45,532 nt of DNA from CAZLMW01 sp964560875 (GTDB lineage Bacteria; Myxococcota_A; UBA9042), in NCBI GenBank assembly GCA_964560875.1, contig CAZLMW010000059.1:1-45532 (forward strand). Reading direction: 5' to 3'. Each line of letters begins with the position of its first letter. The stretch's first letter is position 1. Shown here one piece after another: positions 19,123 through 27,583 of this stretch. A model generated the notes under the pieces. The model was given only the letters and a program-made list of their open reading frames with translations, was not told the DNA's origin and did no database searches. The translations under genes were made by a program, and so were the position numbers.

Positions 19123-19683
19123 CTAGAGCTGGGACACCTCGAACGTTTCGCCGGCGAGGCGGCGCATGATTTTGACCTGGGCGCCCGTGGCCAGCTCGGG
19201 GCCGTGCGTTATCGCTTCGAGCTCACGTTCCTGGCCACCGACGACCACGGTGATCTTGCCCGCGCCGCCGTTGCCGGCGGGGATGCGAAGGTAGACGCGC
19301 GCAGTCTGGCCAACCGCCTCGTCGAGATCGGGCGTGCCGGACGCGTGGAGCTTGCCGAGGCCCCGCATCAACAGCATGACGACCGTCGCCGCGGCGACAC
19401 CGGCGAGCACGGAGATGACGAGTGTGAGCGCGCCCGAATCGACGCCAAGGGATTGGCAAGCGAGGCCCGTGAGCCCGAAGAAGGCGAGGAACGCGGTTAG
19501 CGATTTGAACGACAAAAAGCCGAAAAACAGGTTGCTTTCCGCCTCGGCGCCGTCGAGATCGACCTCCGCCTCCACGTCGAAGTGCATGTCCGCGTCGCCG
19601 CCCATTCCGAGCAACTGCAAGACGACCTGCAGCCCGAGCGCAGCGCATCCGACCGCCGCTGAGATCACGTACATCAGGTGCAT
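19123..19683 (-). CDS. NfeD/YqiJ-like membrane protein, flotillin partner
   Basis: A 186-residue protein with three hydrophobic segments (about residues 2-24, 56-70 and 80-100), an acidic periplasmic or cytoplasmic loop between the first two (DADMHFDVEAEVDLDG), and a C-terminal beta-rich OB-fold-like region (GQTARVYLRI, GKITVVVGGQERELEAI, GAQVKIMRRLAGETFEV). This is the layout of YuaF/YqiJ proteins, short NfeD relatives that bind or recruit flotillins. It lies directly upstream of the flotillin gene on the same strand. ATG 19683 was chosen because the next upstream start (19749) adds a basic segment with no sign of coding. Confidence 0.85.
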   Translation of the reverse strand: MHLMYVISAAVGCAALGLQVVLQLLGMGGDADMHFDVEAEVDLDGAEAESNLFFGFLSFKSLTAFLAFFGLTGLACQSLGVDSGALTLVISVLAGVAAATVVMLLMRGLGKLHASGTPDLDEAVGQTARVYLRIPAGNGGAGKITVVVGGQERELEAITHGPELATGAQVKIMRRLAGETFEVSQL

Positions 19684-19841
19684 TGCAGGCCCCTTCGATC
19701 CCGGAACATCGCGTTTCGCGCGCCGGCCAACTTGTCGAATCGGCGCCATAGTCGCGCAACTGCACGCAAATCAAAAGCCGCCCACAGTGTTTGGCGTTGG
19801 TGGATCAAGTCACTGGATCAAGAGGCGGCTAGCCGCTGTCG

Positions 19842-20342
19842 TTACAACACGTCGAGGGGCGACGGGCGCTTCCATTGTGCGGCCGTGACGAGCCAGCCGT
19901 CGTCACCGCGCCGCAAGTCGATCTGCAGCTTCATGAGGTCGGCCGAGACCTTCAGCAAGTCATCCTTGGGCCCGATACGTTGGCCGGCCAGCGCGACGAT
20001 AACGGCCGCCTGGGCCTTGTCGTCCTCGACCGTGATCTTGAGCGGGCGCGCATGGACAAATCGCTTACTGTGACGCTTGGTGTGGCGCTCGACGAGGCGC
20101 ATGACGACGTTCTTGTTGCGCCCTTGTACGTCTTCGTAGTCGTCGTCGACGTAGCTGCCGATCTGGCCGGGGCGGCCCGCGTTGGCGTGGTCTTCACAGG
20201 CCTTGATGACGGCGCGCACCGCGTCGCGAGGGTCTGCCTTCTTTGAGCACGCCGATGACGCGAGGAGCATGCACACGATGGCGGCGAAGTAGCCGGAACG
20301 TTGGGCAATGTCGTAGCGACGCGACGGCGGATGGCACAGCAT
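19842..20342 (-). CDS. hypothetical lipoprotein, NTF2-like C-domain possible
   Basis: A 166-residue protein with a lipoprotein signal ending LASSAC and no recognised family. The mature part has a helix with DPRDAVRAVIKACEDHANAG, then a beta-rich segment (PLKITVEDDKAQAAVIVALAG) and an end with GDDGWLVTAAQWKRP, a pattern often seen in NTF2-like or SnoaL-like accessory lipoproteins. That resemblance is structural guesswork. Start at ATG 20342; a TTG at 20360 would only add six residues. It is divergent from the gene at 20491. Confidence 0.68.
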   Translation of the reverse strand: MLCHPPSRRYDIAQRSGYFAAIVCMLLASSACSKKADPRDAVRAVIKACEDHANAGRPGQIGSYVDDDYEDVQGRNKNVVMRLVERHTKRHSKRFVHARPLKITVEDDKAQAAVIVALAGQRIGPKDDLLKVSADLMKLQIDLRRGDDGWLVTAAQWKRPSPLDVL

Positions 20343-20490
20343 TGCGTGAGCAGACCGCAACCGCTCGTCGCTTACAAGCGTGACGGGCCTTTTCCGTCCC
20401 GCCGCTTACCGCTATGCTGCCTTCAAGGTGGTGGCGATCGCAGCGAGTTGCGTCCCGAACGGGGCGAGGCATCGAATTGCAGGAGCTGGG

Positions 20491-21069
20491 ATGCGTCGTT
20501 CAATTACGACAAGAGGGAAGCCGGGGCGCCGGCGGGTCGCACAGGCGATCGGCGTGGTGCTCGTGTGCCTGTTCGCCGTCGGTGGCGCGGCAAAGCAAGG
20601 CAAAGACGTCGCCAAGATGCGGGCAACCGCGAGCAAGGCGCGAAAGGCGGTCAAGGACACCAAAGCGCTGCTGATTCGCGCTTTCTCGATCTTGCAAGAC
20701 GCCCGGGCCAGCGGCGACACGCGCCGAGTCGAGTGTGTCAACAGTGCGCTCACCCAAATGAAAGGGTTGATGCGGCTTGCGGACAACAGCCTGCTCGAAA
20801 TGGAAGAGGCCGAGACGAACAACAACGCCAGCGGCGTCGAACGCAGCGCGACGAAGATCAAGGTCTCGACGCGCAAGGTTCGCGACGCAAATCGACGCCT
20901 CAAGTCGTGCATGGGTGGGTCGGAGATCGGCAGCGGGCCGGCCGGCGGCGCGCTCATCACGGTCGAGCCCGATCCGGACCTGCCGAAAGTCGACCCGACC
21001 GAAGGCCTCAAGGATCTCGACCCGTCGCTCGAGACTCCGCCGTCCGCGTCGCCCTTCTTCGCGTCGTAG
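20491..21069 (+). CDS. small exported helical protein of unknown function
   Basis: This gene was not recognised. From the ATG at 20491 (AGGAG five bases upstream) the 192-residue product has a basic N-terminus (RRSITTRGKPGRRRVAQ), a signal-like hydrophobic stretch (AIGVVLVCLFAVGGAA), then a mostly helical Lys/Arg/Ala-rich region with two Cys (ECVNSALTQMKG and RRLKSCMGG) that could pair, and an acidic Pro-rich tail (DPDLPKVDPTEGLKDLDPS). Probably periplasmic. It lies 36 bp upstream of the XPB-like helicase on the same strand and may share its transcript, though a secreted protein has no evident link to DNA repair. Confidence 0.68.
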   Translation: MRRSITTRGKPGRRRVAQAIGVVLVCLFAVGGAAKQGKDVAKMRATASKARKAVKDTKALLIRAFSILQDARASGDTRRVECVNSALTQMKGLMRLADNSLLEMEEAETNNNASGVERSATKIKVSTRKVRDANRRLKSCMGGSEIGSGPAGGALITVEPDPDLPKVDPTEGLKDLDPSLETPPSASPFFAS

Positions 21070-21105
21070 CCCCGGCGCTTCGACCGTTTTCCGACCGATC
21101 TGCGC

Positions 21106-22470
21106 GTGATCGACCTGCGATTTCACGCTGGCACCGTTGAGCTTCGCGGCGTCGATGACGCATCGGACTTGCTGACCCCCGACTGGGCCTGGGACCCGCG
21201 AACCGGGTGCCACCGCGCGCCCGCCAGCGCCTATCCACACGTGGTCATGAAGCTGCATCGGCGGCGCATTCGGTACGACGACAAGGCCCGCAACTATGCG
21301 ACGCTCGAGGCGAACCTGGTCGACAAGCGCTCGCTGCGGCCCTACCAGGTGCAAGCGCTGGATGCCTGGAAGAAAGCGGGCGGACGCGGCGTCGTGGTGC
21401 TGCCAACGGGCGCGGGAAAGAGCCTTGTCGCTGTTCACGCGATCGCGGTGGCCAAACGCAGCGCGCTGGTCGTCGCCCCGACTTTGGATCTCGTTCGCCA
21501 ATGGTACGACACGCTGCTCGGCGCGTTTGGCGGTGAAATCGGCGTGATCGGCGGCGGTGAGCACCGGCGGGAGACCTTGACGGTCACGACGTACGAGTCC
21601 GCCTGGATGCACATGGAGCACATGGGCGCGCGCTTTGGCACGGTCGTCTTCGATGAATGCCATCACTTGCCTACCGCTTCGCACACGCTCGCCGCGATGC
21701 AGAGCCTTGCGCCGTTCCGGCTCGGTCTGACGGCGACTCCCGAACGCCCCGATGGCCGCGAGGCGGACCTGCAGGAGCTGATCGGCGCGACCGTCTATCG
21801 GCGTGACATCGTGGAGCTGAGCGGCCGCTGGCTGGCCGAATACGACGTCGAGCGGATCGTCGTCGAGCTGACCGATGCCGAACGAGACGCGTACGTCGAA
21901 GCGCGGTCTATCTACCGGGATTTCCTGCGCCGCAACGGCATTCGAGTTGGTGCGCGCGGCGGTTGGTCCGACTTCATCATGCGCGCCGCCCGCAGCGATT
22001 GGGGCCGCCAGGCGATGGATGCGTGGCGTCGCAGCAAGTCCCTGTCATTGGCAGCCGAGGCCAAGTTCGAGCGCCTCGACGACCTGCTCGCGGCCCACAG
22101 CGGCGACCGGATGTTGATCTTCACCCAGACCAACGCGACGGCCTACGAGATCGCGCGCCGATTCCTCGTCCCCGTCATCACGCACCACACCAAGGTCACC
22201 GAGCGCAGCGCGATCCTCAAAGGTCTGCGCGAAGGCACGTACACCGCCGTGGTCACATCCAAGGTGCTCAACGAGGGCGTCGATGTGCCCGAGGCGAACG
22301 TCGCAGTGGTGGTTTCCGGCAGCGGGTCCGTGCGGGAACACGTGCAGCGGCTCGGGCGCGTTCTGCGGCCACGTGAGGGCAAGCGCGCCATCCTGTACGA
22401 GTTGGTGGCCGAGGACACCGCCGAGCTCTTCACAAGCACGCGACGGCGGGACCACATTGCTTACCGTTGA
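21106..22470 (+). CDS. XPB/Ssl2-type superfamily 2 DNA helicase
   Basis: A 454-residue helicase with archaeal-XPB length and order: an N-terminal DNA-damage-recognition-like region (1-72), Walker A PTGAGKS (100-106), motif II DECHH (183-187), motif III LTATPER (208-214), an inserted thumb-like segment (about 255-320, with YVEARSIYRDFLRR), then the second RecA domain with LNEGVDVP and motif VI QRLGRVLRP (414-422). XPB proteins open DNA in nucleotide excision repair and act with the Bax1 nuclease; the very next gene is Bax1-like. The RED motif site after LTATPE reads RPD here. The start is GTG at 21106 with no strong ribosome-binding site. Function in the host is inferred. Confidence 0.9.
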   Translation: MIDLRFHAGTVELRGVDDASDLLTPDWAWDPRTGCHRAPASAYPHVVMKLHRRRIRYDDKARNYATLEANLVDKRSLRPYQVQALDAWKKAGGRGVVVLPTGAGKSLVAVHAIAVAKRSALVVAPTLDLVRQWYDTLLGAFGGEIGVIGGGEHRRETLTVTTYESAWMHMEHMGARFGTVVFDECHHLPTASHTLAAMQSLAPFRLGLTATPERPDGREADLQELIGATVYRRDIVELSGRWLAEYDVERIVVELTDAERDAYVEARSIYRDFLRRNGIRVGARGGWSDFIMRAARSDWGRQAMDAWRRSKSLSLAAEAKFERLDDLLAAHSGDRMLIFTQTNATAYEIARRFLVPVITHHTKVTERSAILKGLREGTYTAVVTSKVLNEGVDVPEANVAVVVSGSGSVREHVQRLGRVLRPREGKRAILYELVAEDTAELFTSTRRRDHIAYR

Positions 22471-23668
22471 CCTCGTGAACGCGACTCGGCGAGGCGATCG
22501 GCTGCATGTCGCGCGGCTGTCGGGTAAACGCAAGAAGCGCGCGATCGAGATAGCAGCCGCGGTTGTCGCGACGATCGAGTCGTTTGCCGATGCGGATGAA
22601 AAGGGCAGTCGGGGCGAGATCGAGAACGCGCTGGACGGCCTGGAGGTGGCGCCCCGCGATCGCAAGTTGCTGCGAGGTTTGGCGAGACTGGCCCTGCAGC
22701 GCTGCGAATTCGACGTCGCCGAAGGACCGGAGCCGCGGCAGCTGCGCATCGACGTGTTCGAATCTGCTGCACGCGCCCGGCACGAGGCTGGTGATGGCCG
22801 AATCGATCGCGGCGCCATCATCGGCGACATCGCGACGCGGCACGGAATCGAGGCGGCGGCTGTCGAAAGCAGCCTGTTCGCCGACCTCAAGTCGACGCAT
22901 CGCCTCGTGTCCATGGAGCCGGTCAACGCCGAGAATCTTGCCGAACAATGGGAGCTCGGCCAGCGACAGGCTGTGCTCTTGCGCGCAACCCGCGTGGTCG
23001 TCGACGTCTTCGCGCGGGACGCGACGGTGTATCGGCGCCTCTTTGCCCGACTGAAGTTCCGCCGCTTGTTGTGGCAGCTCAAACCCCTCGAAAACGGATA
23101 CCGACTCACCATCGACGGTCCGTTTTCGCTGTTCACTGCGTCGACCCGGTACGGACTTGCCCTGGCCCTCCTGCTGCCTGCTTTGCACGAATGCGACAAG
23201 TTCGAGCTGCGCGCCGATGTGCTCTGGGGCAAAAACCGCCGCCCGCTGAAGTTCCACCTCGATGGCAAGAAGACCAGCGTGGACGCGCCGTTACGCCTTT
23301 CGGACGACGTTCAGCGGCTGATCGATGGCGTCAACAAGGCCAAAGGATCCTGGGCTGCGTATCCCGCCGAAGCGATCTACGACCTCCCCGGCGTCGGGCT
23401 CTGCGTCCCCGATGTGCGGCTCGAGCATCCCGAACACGGTGTCGTGCACGTCGAGGTGCTGGGATATTGGAGCCGAGACGCGGTCTGGAAACGGGTGGAA
23501 TTGGTGCAGGCGGGGCTCGCCGAGCGCGTCATTTTCTGCGCAAGCACGCGGTTGCGGGTCAGCCAGGACGTCTTGCCCGATGACGTCCCGAGCGCGCTTC
23601 ATGTCTACAAGGGCGTGATCCACGCGAAGCTGTTGCTCAGCGCCGCCGAGGACGTCGCAAGCCGCTGA
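22457..23668 (+). CDS. Bax1-like (DUF790) nuclease, partner of XPB
   Basis: A 403-residue protein matching the DUF790/Bax1 family: N-terminal LTVDLVNATRRGDRLHV, a middle helix-rich part (ELGQRQAVLLRATRVVVDVF and FRRLLWQLKPLENGYRL), and a C-terminal PD-(D/E)XK-like nuclease region with LPGVGLCVPDVRLEHPE, GVVHVEVLGYWSRDAV and AERVIFCAS. In archaea Bax1 binds XPB and cuts DNA 3' of the opened bubble. The start is TTG at 22457 by family fit (MLTxDL), overlapping the helicase stop by 14 bp; the alternative GTG at 22475 would drop six conserved residues. Tight overlap implies translational coupling and a shared complex. The longer upstream ORF is the shifted frame of the helicase. Confidence 0.83.
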   Translation: MLTVDLVNATRRGDRLHVARLSGKRKKRAIEIAAAVVATIESFADADEKGSRGEIENALDGLEVAPRDRKLLRGLARLALQRCEFDVAEGPEPRQLRIDVFESAARARHEAGDGRIDRGAIIGDIATRHGIEAAAVESSLFADLKSTHRLVSMEPVNAENLAEQWELGQRQAVLLRATRVVVDVFARDATVYRRLFARLKFRRLLWQLKPLENGYRLTIDGPFSLFTASTRYGLALALLLPALHECDKFELRADVLWGKNRRPLKFHLDGKKTSVDAPLRLSDDVQRLIDGVNKAKGSWAAYPAEAIYDLPGVGLCVPDVRLEHPEHGVVHVEVLGYWSRDAVWKRVELVQAGLAERVIFCASTRLRVSQDVLPDDVPSALHVYKGVIHAKLLLSAAEDVASR

Positions 23669-23690
23669 ACGCAAGAAGATCACGAGCAGA

Positions 23691-24689
23691 TCAGTTCGTG
23701 CCGTTGCCCGGTGTGGCCGCCGCGGCGGTGCCCGTCGTTCGCTGGTGTTGCAGGGCGTCGAGGACCTGGCGACCCGCGTTGCGGCAGTTTGTGGCGAGGT
23801 CGGTCTTGCCGGCGGCGTCGAAGTGGCGGGCTGCGGCGGCGAACGATGACGCGGCGAGGTGGTAGCGACGCGCGGCGGTCGCGGCGTGGCCAGCCCGCTG
23901 GTGGAGCATGGCGACATCGAACGGCGGCGCCTTGAGCGACTGTTTGGCGGCGGCGGCGTTGGCCAAGGCGCTGGCGAGACCGTCGGGGTCGCGGCTCTTT
24001 CGGAAACCGTCGGCGGCTTTGAGAAAAAGCTTCACCGCAGATGCATGGTCTCCGCGGCGGACCAGCAGGCGGCCGCGGTTGTTGGCGACGAGGGCCTGTG
24101 CTCCCGCATCTCCGCTCTTCTTGGCGAGCTTTTCGGCGTCCGCGTAGCGCTTGGCTGCCTGGTCAAGTCGCCCGGACAGCGCCCTCGCCGCGCCAATTCC
24201 GGCCGTGGCGCGCGCTGCGGTCGCGTAGTCCTTGCCCTTCTTCGCCCACGTGATGGCTTCCCCCAGCGAGGCCGTTGCGTCTCCCGTTCGGCGGAGCGCG
24301 AACTGACATTCGCCGATGGCGAGCAGGTTGAGGGCGCGACGCGCGGGTTTTTCCAGCTTGCGGTGCAGCTCGGCGCTCTCAGCGAGTGCAACGATGGCGC
24401 TGCGGCACTCACCTCCGGCCTTGAGGGACATTCCGTAGTTGTGCAGCGATTGCGCGACGGCGTCCTGGTCATCGGCGGCGCGCAGGCGCATCAAAGCCAG
24501 TCGGTAGCGCTGTGCAGCTACCCCGTATTGGCCCATTCGGTAGGCCGTGTCGCCGTGCAGCGCGTACTTGAGCCCTGTTGAACGATGCCCACCTGGTGGC
24601 TCGCTGCTGCATCCGACACCAACGGAAAACATCGCGGCCACGCCGACGACGCCGACAGCGCGCCTCAAACTCAGCAACGTTGGCTTCAT
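23691..24689 (-). CDS. TPR-repeat lipoprotein of the Mla-like operon
   Basis: A 332-residue lipoprotein (signal ending VGVGC, then SSEPPGG spacer) made of tetratricopeptide-like helix pairs across the mature chain, such as GDTAYRMGQYGVAAQRYRLAL, AGIGAARALSGRLDQAAKRY, NRGRLLVRRGDHASAVKLF and YHLAASSFAAAARHFDAAG. Likely a protein-binding scaffold in the periplasm. Its ATG overlaps the mlaD-like stop by 4 bp (ATGA on the minus strand), so it is co-translated with the lipid-transport genes and may be a periplasmic partner of that system (inference). Its stop is 22 bp from the converging Bax1-like gene. Confidence 0.85.
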   Translation of the reverse strand: MKPTLLSLRRAVGVVGVAAMFSVGVGCSSEPPGGHRSTGLKYALHGDTAYRMGQYGVAAQRYRLALMRLRAADDQDAVAQSLHNYGMSLKAGGECRSAIVALAESAELHRKLEKPARRALNLLAIGECQFALRRTGDATASLGEAITWAKKGKDYATAARATAGIGAARALSGRLDQAAKRYADAEKLAKKSGDAGAQALVANNRGRLLVRRGDHASAVKLFLKAADGFRKSRDPDGLASALANAAAAKQSLKAPPFDVAMLHQRAGHAATAARRYHLAASSFAAAARHFDAAGKTDLATNCRNAGRQVLDALQHQRTTGTAAAATPGNGTN

Positions 24690-25888
24690 GGTGAGCTCGG
24701 CGGTCCCCCGGGCCGGGTCGTTTTCGGCGTTTGGGCGCCGACGGCTTTGCTCGGACTCGACGTGCCGGTCCGCAGCTCTTGCCTGAGTTGGGACAGCGGT
24801 TTGCCGCGAGGTCGGTCATGGATGCCGCTGGGCACGAGCAACGGCTGGTCGTCGGACGCCTTGAGCGCGCTGCCAAAGAGCCAATGTCGCTCGGCCTGGG
24901 CCATCAGCGAGCGGCTTTCGAAGAGAACCTCGTCCACCTGCCCGGCCATATTCGGCAACATCGGCGCGAGCCGCTTGAGCTCCTTGCTGAGCACGACCAT
25001 GTCCTTGAGCGCCGCGACGCCCAACTCGGCCATTTGCGGCAGGTCCTTGCCGGCCTTGTCCGCCCGCACAAGCAGCCTTTCCGCCATGATCATCGAGCCC
25101 TGGAGTCGACCGAGCGTGCTCATCAGCTTGGCGTAGGCCTTCCTGTCGTTGAGCGCCTGGGAGACCAGTCCGCCGCCGTGGTCGGCCTTGGCCACGATCT
25201 TGTCGACACCACCGAGCGTCGAGTTGACCGTCACCATCGTCGTGCTCGCGCTGGCCATGAGTTTGTCGACCTTGGTCAGCAGGGAGTCGATGCCGGTGTA
25301 CAGCTTGTCGACGCGCGCCAGGTTTTTTTCGACCTGGCCGCTCTTCTCCATCGCCGCGATGATGCGGTTGAGGTTCTTGCTGAGCTTGGTGATCTCTTTG
25401 AATGTCGGCGTCAATTCGCGATGCACGTCGTCGAGGACGCCAACCGCGAGCTGCACGATATCGGGCGCGAGCCGACACCGGATCGACTCGCCGGGCGCGA
25501 TGGCTTCGTGTGAGTTACCGGGTCGGATCTCGAGATAGGGTTTGCCGGGAAGTCCCGCGAACGGCACGTAGAGAATACCTGTGCTGTCCTTGTTCACGTC
25601 GCTCAAGCGGTCGCTGTTGATGAGCAGCGTCACGTCGGTTCGGGTGGCGGTGACGTGGTGCGCTTCTTTGACGCGGCCGATCGTGTTGTTGCGGACACGA
25701 ACGGACACGCCTTCCTGCAGGAGCCCGACGCCGTGCGTCTCGAAAACGGCTGTGATTTCAATGTGGTCTTCGAACCAATCCTGGCCGCGCACGAGCACGA
25801 CAAAAGCCGCCAGCAGCGTCAGCACCGCCACGATGACGAACGCGCCGACGATCTCGTTTTGATGCTTGAATTTGAAGGGCTGGGCCAT
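24686..25888 (-). CDS. MCE-domain (MlaD-like) lipid transport protein
   Basis: A 400-residue protein with a single N-terminal membrane helix (about residues 16-34, GAFVIVAVLTLLAAFVVLV) and one MCE domain just after it (about 43-125): VFETHGVGLLQEGVSVRVRN, IGRVKEAHHV, VTLLINSD and YVPFAGLPGKPYLEIRPG. A long helical region follows (about 150-330) with regular hydrophobic spacing, then a Pro/Ser/Thr-rich tail. MCE proteins form hexameric rings or tubes through which lipids pass between membranes. It stands between the MlaF-like and TPR genes. ATG 25888 is chosen because residues start MAQPFKFK just before the helix; a start at 25915 adds nine residues. Confidence 0.88.
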   Translation of the reverse strand: MAQPFKFKHQNEIVGAFVIVAVLTLLAAFVVLVRGQDWFEDHIEITAVFETHGVGLLQEGVSVRVRNNTIGRVKEAHHVTATRTDVTLLINSDRLSDVNKDSTGILYVPFAGLPGKPYLEIRPGNSHEAIAPGESIRCRLAPDIVQLAVGVLDDVHRELTPTFKEITKLSKNLNRIIAAMEKSGQVEKNLARVDKLYTGIDSLLTKVDKLMASASTTMVTVNSTLGGVDKIVAKADHGGGLVSQALNDRKAYAKLMSTLGRLQGSMIMAERLLVRADKAGKDLPQMAELGVAALKDMVVLSKELKRLAPMLPNMAGQVDEVLFESRSLMAQAERHWLFGSALKASDDQPLLVPSGIHDRPRGKPLSQLRQELRTGTSSPSKAVGAQTPKTTRPGGPPSSP

Positions 25889-25942
25889 GGCTGTCTCAAC
25901 GTCCCCGTATACCACAGGGTTGCGCGTTCCCGTTTGCGCGTT

Positions 25943-26665
25943 TCACCCCGTCCAGCGGGCGCGGTGGTCGCTCAGGTTGATGAGTCGATGTTCGAGGTTT
26001 GCCTGCTGCGGCGGGAAGTCGGCGGCGATGACGATCGCGACGGGCATCGTCTCGCGAAGCCGGTTCAGCGTGCGCCACAAGTTGGCCGCACTTGCGTGAT
26101 CCATGCCGGCGACGGGCGAGTCGAGCACGAGCACGGGCGGCCGCAAGATGACCGCTCGGGCCAGCGCGACCTGGCGGCGCAGGGTGCTGGATGCCTGAGG
26201 CGGAATCATCGCTGGTAGCGGCGGCATTGCAAGCAGCTCAAGCGTCTCGGCGGCGCGCTGATGGACCTCTTCTTCGGTCGGTTCGCGGTGGTAGCGAAAC
26301 GGCAACACCATGTTCTCGAAGAGGTTGAGGTTGCTCAGCAGGGCGCCGTTTTCGGGCATGTAGCCGATGTGGGTGCGGAGCTCTTCCAACGCGCCCTGGT
26401 CGAGCTTGGCCGGGTCTTGTTCACCGACTTGAACGCGCCCGGTCGTCGGCCGTTCACTGCCGATGATCATGCGGAGCGCCGAGCTCTTGCCGCTGCCGAG
26501 CGCACCTGTCAGCACGATGGCGCTGGCGTGCGGGAGCATGAAGCTGAGGCCTTCGAAGCGTGGGCTCACTTCGCCGGGCAAGTGCAGCGCCACCCGCTCA
26601 AAACGCAGCACCGCCGAGCTCATCGTCGGGCGCATGTGCATGTTTTCGCCGGGAAATTGGGCCAT
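25943..26665 (-). CDS. MlaF-like ABC ATPase subunit with degenerate catalytic motifs
   Basis: A 240-residue ABC nucleotide-binding domain. Walker A is intact (GALGSGKS, 54-61), and so is the Walker B aspartate (VLVLD, 178-182). Other key sites are changed: the Q-loop glutamine position reads Pro-Glu (YMPENGALL), the LSGG signature reads ASSTL (158-162), the Walker B catalytic glutamate is Ser183 (LDSPVAGMD), and the H-loop histidine is Ala215 (IAADF). In this family those residues are needed for hydrolysis. ATP binding without turnover is the natural inference unless another ATPase substitutes. It lies between the MlaE-like and MlaD-like genes. The start is the ATG at 26665; ATG 26623 is an alternative. 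No frame damage is seen. Confidence 0.85.
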   Translation of the reverse strand: MAQFPGENMHMRPTMSSAVLRFERVALHLPGEVSPRFEGLSFMLPHASAIVLTGALGSGKSSALRMIIGSERPTTGRVQVGEQDPAKLDQGALEELRTHIGYMPENGALLSNLNLFENMVLPFRYHREPTEEEVHQRAAETLELLAMPPLPAMIPPQASSTLRRQVALARAVILRPPVLVLDSPVAGMDHASAANLWRTLNRLRETMPVAIVIAADFPPQQANLEHRLINLSDHRARWTG

Positions 26666-26695
26666 TTTGGGTCGTCTTGGCGGTTGCGTCGGCGT

Positions 26696-27535
26696 TCAGG
26701 CGAGGTAGGCGAGCGCGGACACCATCGCGTTCCACACGAACAGCGCGGTAATGCCGGTGACCGTGCCACGGGTGGCCGCGCGGGGTACGTCGGTGATCTC
26801 CGGTCCCGCCGACAGGCCCTCCAGGCACGCGATGGACGCGATCATGAAGCCGGGTGGCACGGTTTTGAGCACGAACGACACGATGTCGACCGTCTGCAGG
26901 TTGTTGCTGAGCACATCGGCGAGCTCCATGACGCCGAGCGCGCTGGGCGACAGCGCGATACCGCCGAGCAGGCCGGTGATCAACGAGACGACGACGAAGA
27001 ACATCGAAACGCAGAAGATCGAGATCACGATGCCGCCCATGCGCGGCACCACGAGGTATTCAAAGACGTCGATTCCGAGCGCCTCGAGGGTGTCGATTTC
27101 GCGGTGGACCCGCATGTTCGCGAGCTCCACGACGACCGCCGTTGCACTGCGACTGATGATGATGAGCGACGCAACAAGCGGTCCGAGTTCACGGACCAGC
27201 GCGAACACGAGCAGCTTGCCGAAGAGGTCCTGGTCGCCCGCGGCGATGTTCAGCTGCCCCTGCAGCACGACGGAGAGGCCGATGAGCGTCGCAATCAGCC
27301 CGGTGAAGGGCAGCGCTTCAACGCCGGTGAAGAGGATTTGGCGCACCATCACGTCGAAGGTCGCGCGGCGCATCGAACGCAAGCCGATGCTCAAGCGGTG
27401 CAGCCCGTAGCCCGCGAGCGTCGCGACCCGATAGCCGTATGTCAGCCAGTGGACAGTCTTTTCGCCGACCTTGGCGACGGCGCCGCGCAGCAGATCGGTC
27501 GCGGCGAAGCGTTGTTCAGTGGCGTTGGCGGACAT
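26696..27535 (-). CDS. MlaE-like permease of a lipid transport ABC system
   Basis: A 279-residue membrane protein with the MlaE/YrbE arrangement: an amphipathic N-terminal part, then hydrophobic helices with family segments ALPFTGLIATLIGLSVVLQGQ, LVRELGPLVASLIIISRSATAVV, the cytoplasmic coupling stretch ELANMRVHREIDTLEALGIDVF in pieces, VPRMGGIVISIFC and the late PPGFMIASIACLEGLSAG. MlaE dimers link the ATPase to the MCE ring. All expected segments are present, in contrast to the neighbouring ATPase. ATG 27535 matches the conserved length. The MlaF-like gene follows 30 bp downstream. Confidence 0.9.
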   Translation of the reverse strand: MSANATEQRFAATDLLRGAVAKVGEKTVHWLTYGYRVATLAGYGLHRLSIGLRSMRRATFDVMVRQILFTGVEALPFTGLIATLIGLSVVLQGQLNIAAGDQDLFGKLLVFALVRELGPLVASLIIISRSATAVVVELANMRVHREIDTLEALGIDVFEYLVVPRMGGIVISIFCVSMFFVVVSLITGLLGGIALSPSALGVMELADVLSNNLQTVDIVSFVLKTVPPGFMIASIACLEGLSAGPEITDVPRAATRGTVTGITALFVWNAMVSALAYLA

Positions 27536-27583
27536 GGCCCGATCCAACCCCACCGGGGCGCGTGGGTCAAAGCATTGCGGCGA

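Noticed and set aside
18199..19500. 433-codon plus-strand frame across the flotillin and NfeD-like genes
   Set aside because: Antisense to both; an effect of the high-GC codon pattern.
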